A stretch of 64,000 nucleotides of DNA from positions 410,573 to 474,572 of the forward strand of contig NC_018323.1 in NCBI RefSeq assembly GCF_000234665.1, written 5' to 3'. The notes below the pieces were generated by a model. The model did not search any database. It was not told the origin of the DNA and was given only the letters and a program-made list of their open reading frames with translations. This DNA is from Leishmania mexicana MHOM/GT/2001/U1103 (Eukaryota > Euglenozoa > Kinetoplastea > Trypanosomatida > Trypanosomatidae). This document shows, in pieces, positions 58,669 to 64,000 of the stretch. Numbering within the stretch: position 1 is the first letter of the stretch; every line of letters starts with the position of its first letter. Both the position numbers and the translations under genes were made by a program.

Positions 58669-61005
58669 ATGGAGCTGCAGACGCAGCCGCGCTTCTGTCC
58701 GCCGCACCCGCGCCCCTACACCGCCCCTTTGGTGTGGGTGTGCCTGGCATGCGGTCGGCTTGCCTCGTACGAGGCAGCTCCCCACTATTCGATGGACAAC
58801 GTCGATGGCTTGGACAACTCTCTCCAAGGAACCTCCTCTGCCGCCAACGCCATGTCAAATGGATTCGGCGTCATCACGGCGCTCAGCGACCGCGAGGCAG
58901 CCGCCCACGCCTATTCGAGCCCACTTCCAAATACAACACAGCATCATTTCGGTCACCCGCAGTGCGGTAGCATCACTGGATCTACCGCAGCCGCTTCAGC
59001 TTCATCGGGGTCCTCACCGGCGACGTCAACGCCGCCTCGGCCGGAGCAACGACACTCCTGCGTGAACAGCTCACCAGACTCCTACCTGTCTCAGGCTGCC
59101 TCGTCCAGTCAAAGACAGCGTGAGCAGCAGCAACAGCAGCGGCGGCGTCCCTCGAGCGTGAGTCGGCGTGTAACGGGTGTCACCGCTGAGATCATCCACC
59201 CCGATAGTGTCGCTAGCGCTAGCGAAGGCGAGCTGGTCTCTGCCGAGCCCTCCGACCCTTGCGCGGGCGCACAGGCTTTCGGAGATGACGAGATCTTGGT
59301 CTGTGACGGCATCTCGCCAAGCCACTGCTGGCGCGCACCCACAACAGTCACCACACCCCGCAGGTCGCAGCTCCCCACGTCCCTGGGGAGCACCAGCAAT
59401 GAAAGCAGCACCCTCGCCGTCACTCCATGTGAAACGGCTGTCGCTGCTCTCCCTCCGCTGTCGGCAATCTCTTCGCCCCTCTGGAGAGACGCGGGCGTCC
59501 ATGACATAGGAAAGCTGTCGAGCACCGGGGCACGCTCCCGGCAGCAGGAAGACCATGCGTCGTGCTCCCTGACAGCGCTGCTCATGGAGGAGCACCTGGT
59601 CGGCAGTCGCGAGATGCGCTTTTGCCGTTGCTGCGGTGAGGTGCGGTGCGCTGAGATACGAAAGGTTACAGAGCTGCTGTCCTCGCCGCTGCCAGCAGGA
59701 GCGGCGGACAAGGTCCCGTACACGGACAAGGAGGGATACGAAACGATGGCGGTGGCGGCCCAAGCGACGGTGGAGTCGGAGCACGAGCATTGGAAGGTGA
59801 AATCGAGCCGCAGCTGCAGCAGTGCTGCCATTTGCCTGGACGGAGGCGCAAAAACCGTGTACGGCCCCTTCACCTCGCAGGCTCTCTACAGCAGCAACGA
59901 GTCGCAGCCGCTAGGCGTTTCGTCCCCCGCTGCCGAAAGTGGCTGCAAGCCACCCGAGACAGCGCAGGCGAAAGCTCGGGAGGAGATTCCCTCTGTCTAC
60001 GCCGTGGCCCTCTCCGTCACGCGACTCCTGTCAAAGGTCAAGACCATGATGGTGGCGGCGCTTGGCAACTTTCATCCGCTCTCGCCGGCGCTGCCCAAGG
60101 CGTACTTCAGCCGTCATGGCCATGACGTTGGTGACAAGGCGGCAATACGCGGTTATGGAAACGGTGTCCTCGCCAGTGACGCGGCGCCGCGGTCGGCAAG
60201 CTCGATCGCGCGCCATCCACCGCGGGGCCAGGAAGTGTGTCGCCCGACCTACCCTCTGTACAACCCCAGCGAGGGGACAGGGACAAACAGTGACCACTGG
60301 AAGTCCCTCTCCGCCTCCACGGCGACGAGCAAGACGCCGCCACTGGCGTCCGTCTCGGCGGAGGAGTACACGCTCACGTGCTTGGCGTCGCTGCTCGGTG
60401 GCGGGGCAGTGGAGGACTTGAACGGCATCTCGCTGGACTCTAGTGCGCAGCCGAGCTGGGTCTTCACCGCACCGGACGAGGAGGAGATGTACAGGGCTGA
60501 AGACGACGACGAGGGCCTCATGATTCACCACCAGCGAGGAGGCGTGCAGAGCGACGAGGACGCCTGCGCAGGCGGCGCCGAAGACGCGCACACGTGCGTG
60601 CGAAGGCTTTACGATGACTCTACCTCCATGTCTAGCATCATGGGCTCCACGGCGGCCGCCGCTGCGACGAGGAGGATGCGCGCGTGCAAAGACAAGTGGA
60701 ACTCGATTAGCGTCGCAGAAGCGCTGTGGCGCCTGGTGCTGCCGTCCTTCAGCGCCCCCTTTCTCTCGACGGCGTCAATGCCGTCGGCACCGCGTCGCGG
60801 GGCTGTGGAGTCGACTGCGAGCAGTACTTTGGTTACCAGCACGCGCCCCTACCGGGGTTTTCGCGGAGATGTCGAGGAGGCGGTTTGCCAGCTGGATGTG
60901 GCGCAGCTAGAGGTGGCGAAGCTGCGGCTGCAGCAAGTGCTGGCAGCTGTAATGGCGGAGCAGCTGCGGCGCGAGGGCCAGTCGAGGGGAGAGTACCCAA
61001 CTTAG
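58669..61005 (+). CDS. Hypothetical protein with Cys/His clusters, 778 residues
   Basis: I start at 58669, the first ATG after the likely splice acceptor; the longer frame to the left begins with GTG. The N terminus has C10, H13, C25 and C28 (CPPH ... CLAC), a C-x2-H-x11-C-x2-C pattern that could bind zinc. A second cysteine cluster lies at C319, C321, C322 and C327 (CRCCGEVRC). The rest is Ser/Thr/Ala-rich, with acidic stretches around 605-630 and a more ordered C-terminal region: a helix at about 670-695 (WNSISVAEALWRLVLPSF) and a final helix (LDVAQLEVAKLRLQQVLAAVM). An alternative start is the ATG at 58792 (MDNVDGLDN), which would remove the first cluster. I do not recognise the family and assign no function. 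Confidence 0.8.
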   Translation: MELQTQPRFCPPHPRPYTAPLVWVCLACGRLASYEAAPHYSMDNVDGLDNSLQGTSSAANAMSNGFGVITALSDREAAAHAYSSPLPNTTQHHFGHPQCGSITGSTAAASASSGSSPATSTPPRPEQRHSCVNSSPDSYLSQAASSSQRQREQQQQQRRRPSSVSRRVTGVTAEIIHPDSVASASEGELVSAEPSDPCAGAQAFGDDEILVCDGISPSHCWRAPTTVTTPRRSQLPTSLGSTSNESSTLAVTPCETAVAALPPLSAISSPLWRDAGVHDIGKLSSTGARSRQQEDHASCSLTALLMEEHLVGSREMRFCRCCGEVRCAEIRKVTELLSSPLPAGAADKVPYTDKEGYETMAVAAQATVESEHEHWKVKSSRSCSSAAICLDGGAKTVYGPFTSQALYSSNESQPLGVSSPAAESGCKPPETAQAKAREEIPSVYAVALSVTRLLSKVKTMMVAALGNFHPLSPALPKAYFSRHGHDVGDKAAIRGYGNGVLASDAAPRSASSIARHPPRGQEVCRPTYPLYNPSEGTGTNSDHWKSLSASTATSKTPPLASVSAEEYTLTCLASLLGGGAVEDLNGISLDSSAQPSWVFTAPDEEEMYRAEDDDEGLMIHHQRGGVQSDEDACAGGAEDAHTCVRRLYDDSTSMSSIMGSTAAAAATRRMRACKDKWNSISVAEALWRLVLPSFSAPFLSTASMPSAPRRGAVESTASSTLVTSTRPYRGFRGDVEEAVCQLDVAQLEVAKLRLQQVLAAVMAEQLRREGQSRGEYPT

Positions 61006-62699
61006 AGCGGACACGAAGCCTCTACATACCACTCGCCCTCGCATTGCGTGTCTGTATGCTGGTGTTCACCGCCTCCTCCTCCTCCCCCCTTTCAGTAGCT
61101 CATCCTGCTGCCACCCGCCCGCGCAGATGTGCACGTAAGCAAGGGTGTGCCCGACAAGGAGTGTGTGTGTGTGTGTGTGTACCCTGGGCGCCTATGCGTA
61201 TCTTCATGTGTGCCGTCTTCGCACGGATCCCTGTTGCTTTACGGAGCGCGCGTAAAGTGTGCTGTGCTCGGCTTCCTCCGGCATCTGTTCAGAAACCACA
61301 AACGGAAACAAACAACGTCACGCCAAGCCAGAGATGTGCGCAGTTCGCTCCACAGTGTCAGTAGCCAACCACCAACCCGCCTCCCCCCCACACACACACA
61401 CCCGCTGCGAGGCACAATGCCTCCACGGAAAGACGGCTCGGCCTGTTGTAGCTCTGTGACAACAAGACCGGCGACAACGGCGGAGGGGGACAGTCCTGTC
61501 GCACTCGAGAGTTGCGATGACGGCTACTTATGATGAACCAAAGGAGAGGGGACGGGAAGGGTGCACGTACACTCACCATGCACGCAGGCGCATCTGTCCT
61601 GCGCAGCTGCGGCCCAATGTCTACCTACGCCCGTACCGGATTTGAATGTACCTACCGATGCAACGGGGGAGAGGAGGGCGGGGGGTGGCGCCAGCACCAA
61701 CATATGCGCGCGTGAAGCCAAGACGACGATGATCACTCTTGTGAGGGAGCACCTCTGCATGCCTTCCACTCCTTCTGCCTCATCTACCTTCTCTCTCTCG
61801 CTCTTTCTGTGGACTCGCGTCGCGCGACGTCGCTGTCCTGTCGCGGGCGGCACACGTCGCACACGGGGGGGAGCTCCTCCCTTGTCGGTTATGTATATTT
61901 TCTCGTGTGTGTGTGTGTGTGCGTGTGTGCGGTCGGTGCCTGCGCCTCTCCATGAATGAGAGTGCATCACCACCGTAGCGCAGTCACCGAAAGGACCGCA
62001 GACGTGAGCTGAAGACATCGTCGACGCCTTTATTCGCCAGCTTCCCGTTTCTTTCATTGTGTCACTGGTCATCTGTCGCTGCACCCTCCTCACCCCTCCC
62101 CCCTCCCCTTGCCTGCATCCCGTCCTCACGCACACACACGCACAGGCGCGGGTGCCTTCCTGTGCACACAGAAAAATAATAGCCACACAAGTGCGCAGAG
62201 GGAGAGACGGAGACCTCTATAGAGAGATAGACCTGCGCAGACTCGCGTCCACGCACATTTCGATTTATTGGCGCGTGTGTGTCCTGCGGGCCCAATCAAG
62301 CAAGCACTGCGCCTCAACCCTCATCGCACCGCAGTGCCCCGCCTTTTGTCTTTCACGCGTCGCGACGACGACGACAACAACAAGCAGAGCAGAGAGCATT
62401 CGGCCAAAAAGAAATACGCAACGTTCTCGCGGGAGAGCGCGGGTGTGCTGACTGGCCGTCTTGGCATTGTAGGCCAGAACTGCCACCCGACATCGACTGC
62501 CGCTCCCCCCCCCACCACCACAACCACCACCACCCTTCCTCGCCCTTTTATTCTCCCTGGCACCGCATCCGGTAGCATTGCATCACGCGCACGCGCTGGG
62601 CAGCGCACTTCGGGTCTTTTTCCGGTTTCTTCTTTGCTTCTGGCACGTTTCACGTGTATAGGTCTAACCCTGTGTGCCCGTGTTTGAGCATCGAAAAGG
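61006..62699. other. Intergenic spacer, 1.7 kb
   Basis: It holds GT runs near 61158-61180 and 61903-61930, CA runs near 61389-61400 and 62129-62143, and pyrimidine tracts at 61070-61095, 62083-62110 and 62614-62640. A 38-codon frame at 61417-61533 (beginning MPPRKDGS) follows a C-rich tract and an AG, but is too short to call. No other gene is seen. Confidence 0.6.
62614..62661 (+). promoter_or_regulatory. Probable spliced-leader acceptor for the RING gene
   Basis: GGGTCTTTTTCCGGTTTCTT and following CTTTGCTTC lead to the AG at 62660-62661. No ATG lies between it and 62700. Confidence 0.55.
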
Positions 62700-64000
62700 A
62701 TGGCGGGGCTGCAGTCAGAGAACATCTCCATCAACTCCACGCGGCTGCCGGAGCAGAGCACGTCAGATAAGGATATCTGCGTGTTCTGCCTCCGCCGCGC
62801 CACCCCCTCCGCCTCCGACCCGCATGCGCCGCTCTTCCCCTTCTTCTCTCTCGTCGACTGCCGCCACTACGCATGCCAGCCGTGCGCGCTCGTCCACTGC
62901 GACAATGCTGGCCGACGCATCTTCTGCCCCAAGTGCCACTGCGTCTCTCGACTGGCGCAGTCGGGTCGGCGGCGCACGCGCAGCGCCGCAGCGGCCACCG
63001 ACGCCGATGTAGACCGCGTATCCATCGACGACGGCGTGTCGTCCACCCGGTCTCGCCGCACCCGCACTGGCACGACGCCACACCGCAGTGCTCTAAAGGG
63101 TAAGAGCGGGACCTTGAAGCGGCGCGCCAGCTCGGTTCAGTTTCCGGCCAATCCAACGACATCCATCGTGCCTGGAGACGGCGTCAGCATCGCGAGCAGC
63201 GCAGTGGCGGTCCCATCAGAAGGCGACAGAGCCGGTGAGCAGCACGATCAGCGCAGGGCGTCGTCGCCCTTAACCCAGGAGGCCGTTGACGCGCTCCCGC
63301 TCGACCCAGTGGAAGCACGGCGTCGACGGACTCGCGAGCAGCAGCAGCAGCAGCAGCTCCGCTCCGCTGAAGCCGCGGCTAAGGCAGAGAAGGCAGTAGG
63401 CCTGTACGCTATCACAGCCGCGCCCCCGCCGAAGGTGGCGCCCCCTCCGCCATCTGCCTCCGCCGCCTCGGGCACCGCCACCAACGAAGGCTTCAAGAAA
63501 GCAAAGGACCGCTCGCGCTCGCAGCCGGTGCCGAAGCTCCCATACACAATCCTGGAACCGAAGGAGGAGTACCCGGTGCCCCCTCCGCTGGTGCTGCACA
63601 CGGTAGAGGAGGAAGAGACACATGCCCCTGCCGCTACTGGCGACAAGGACCGGGACCCTAAACCAGTGCTACCCGCAGCAGCAGCCGCGGATGCGGCCGC
63701 TGCAGCAACGGCCGAAGAGGATGTGAAGGCAGAGAAGGGTGCATCGGCCTTGGCGTCTGCTTCGAAGACGTCGGTGCCGCCGCGGCAGAGGGAGGATGAA
63801 GTCAAGGTAGCCATGGCGGCATCTGCGGACAAGTCGCAGACAACTGGCGTGCTGCCGCCGCCCACCGACCCCGCCGAGGAGCTCGCGCGACCGCATCAGC
63901 TACTGGACGACTGCGAGAACACCGAGGCTGAGGAGCGCGGCGTCGTTCGAGACCTCGAGGCGCACGAGCGGGCCGCCCTGATGCAGCGGATGGAGGAGGA
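62700..64000 (+). CDS. RING-finger (C3HC4) protein, 3'-truncated by window edge
   Basis: The frame is open from the ATG at 62700 to the end of the window, giving 433 residues without a stop, so the 3' part is missing. A RING finger is visible near the N terminus with ligands C27-C30, C54-H56, C59-C62 and C76-C79: C-x2-C, then DCRHYACQPC, then CPKC. This fits the C3HC4 spacing of RING-HC domains, which usually serve as E3 ubiquitin ligases. The remainder is Ala/Pro/Ser/Glu-rich with a polyglutamine run (REQQQQQQ) near residue 218 and probable helices towards the visible end (LLDDCENTEAEERGVV and the following charged stretch). Ligase activity is inferred from the domain; no partner or substrate can be named. 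Extra Cys/His (H66, C67, H80, C81) could alter ligand choice. Confidence 0.85.
   Translation, partial: MAGLQSENISINSTRLPEQSTSDKDICVFCLRRATPSASDPHAPLFPFFSLVDCRHYACQPCALVHCDNAGRRIFCPKCHCVSRLAQSGRRRTRSAAAATDADVDRVSIDDGVSSTRSRRTRTGTTPHRSALKGKSGTLKRRASSVQFPANPTTSIVPGDGVSIASSAVAVPSEGDRAGEQHDQRRASSPLTQEAVDALPLDPVEARRRRTREQQQQQQLRSAEAAAKAEKAVGLYAITAAPPPKVAPPPPSASAASGTATNEGFKKAKDRSRSQPVPKLPYTILEPKEEYPVPPPLVLHTVEEEETHAPAATGDKDRDPKPVLPAAAAADAAAAATAEEDVKAEKGASALASASKTSVPPRQREDEVKVAMAASADKSQTTGVLPPPTDPAEELARPHQLLDDCENTEAEERGVVRDLEAHERAALMQRMEE

Noticed and set aside
61417..61533. 38-codon frame beginning MPPRKDGS after a C-rich tract
   Set aside because: It is too short to separate from chance. Conservation in related species would be needed to revive it.

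Overview
The window looks like a nuclear chromosome segment of a trypanosomatid, most likely Leishmania. The DNA is GC-rich, every convincing gene is on the + strand, and there are no introns. Open reading frames are very long (up to 5789 codons). Genes are separated by 0.7-2.9 kb spacers full of (GT)n/(CA)n and pyrimidine tracts, and nearly every first ATG follows a polypyrimidine tract plus an AG, as expected for spliced-leader trans-splicing of one polycistronic transcript. A sphingosine kinase of the Leishmania SKa type and a SIDER2-like degenerate retroposon support this. From memory SKa lies on chromosome 26 in L. major; that placement is recall, not something the sequence shows.

Layout: (1) 2-2206, the 3' part of a low-complexity hypothetical gene cut by the left edge. 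(2) 3721-7449, a 1242-residue protein with a mitochondrial-type N terminus, an internal duplication and helical C-terminal parts. (3) 10340-13234, sphingosine kinase, preceded by a 7-codon upstream ORF whose TGA overlaps the kinase ATG. (4) 14707-26034, a 3775-residue, mostly disordered protein with C-terminal membrane segments. (5) 26756-27052, a 98-residue C-terminally anchored membrane protein. A retroposon-derived block lies at about 27208-28220. (6) 28597-32532, a 1311-residue coiled-coil protein with an acidic N terminus. (7) 34804-35841, a mitochondrial carrier (SLC25) with a degenerate first signature. (8) 37069-38307, proteasome lid subunit RPN9, followed by a possible 79-codon zinc-ribbon gene at 38449-38688. 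(9) 40136-57505, a 5789-residue ankyrin-repeat protein with an SPRY-like segment. (10) 58669-61005, a 778-residue hypothetical with Cys/His clusters. (11) 62700 to the right edge, the 5' part of a C3HC4 RING-finger gene with no stop inside the window.

The genes share transcription but not an obvious pathway, which is normal for trypanosomatid gene clusters. Expression of each is probably set after transcription, by 5' splice-site choice, upstream ORFs and 3' UTR elements. The most interesting signals are therefore the ATGA-coupled uORF of the kinase, the 89-bp module shared by two spacers, the retroposon block, the possible zinc-ribbon gene, and the domain oddities of the carrier and the two giant proteins. 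I saw no tRNA, rRNA, CRISPR array or minus-strand gene.
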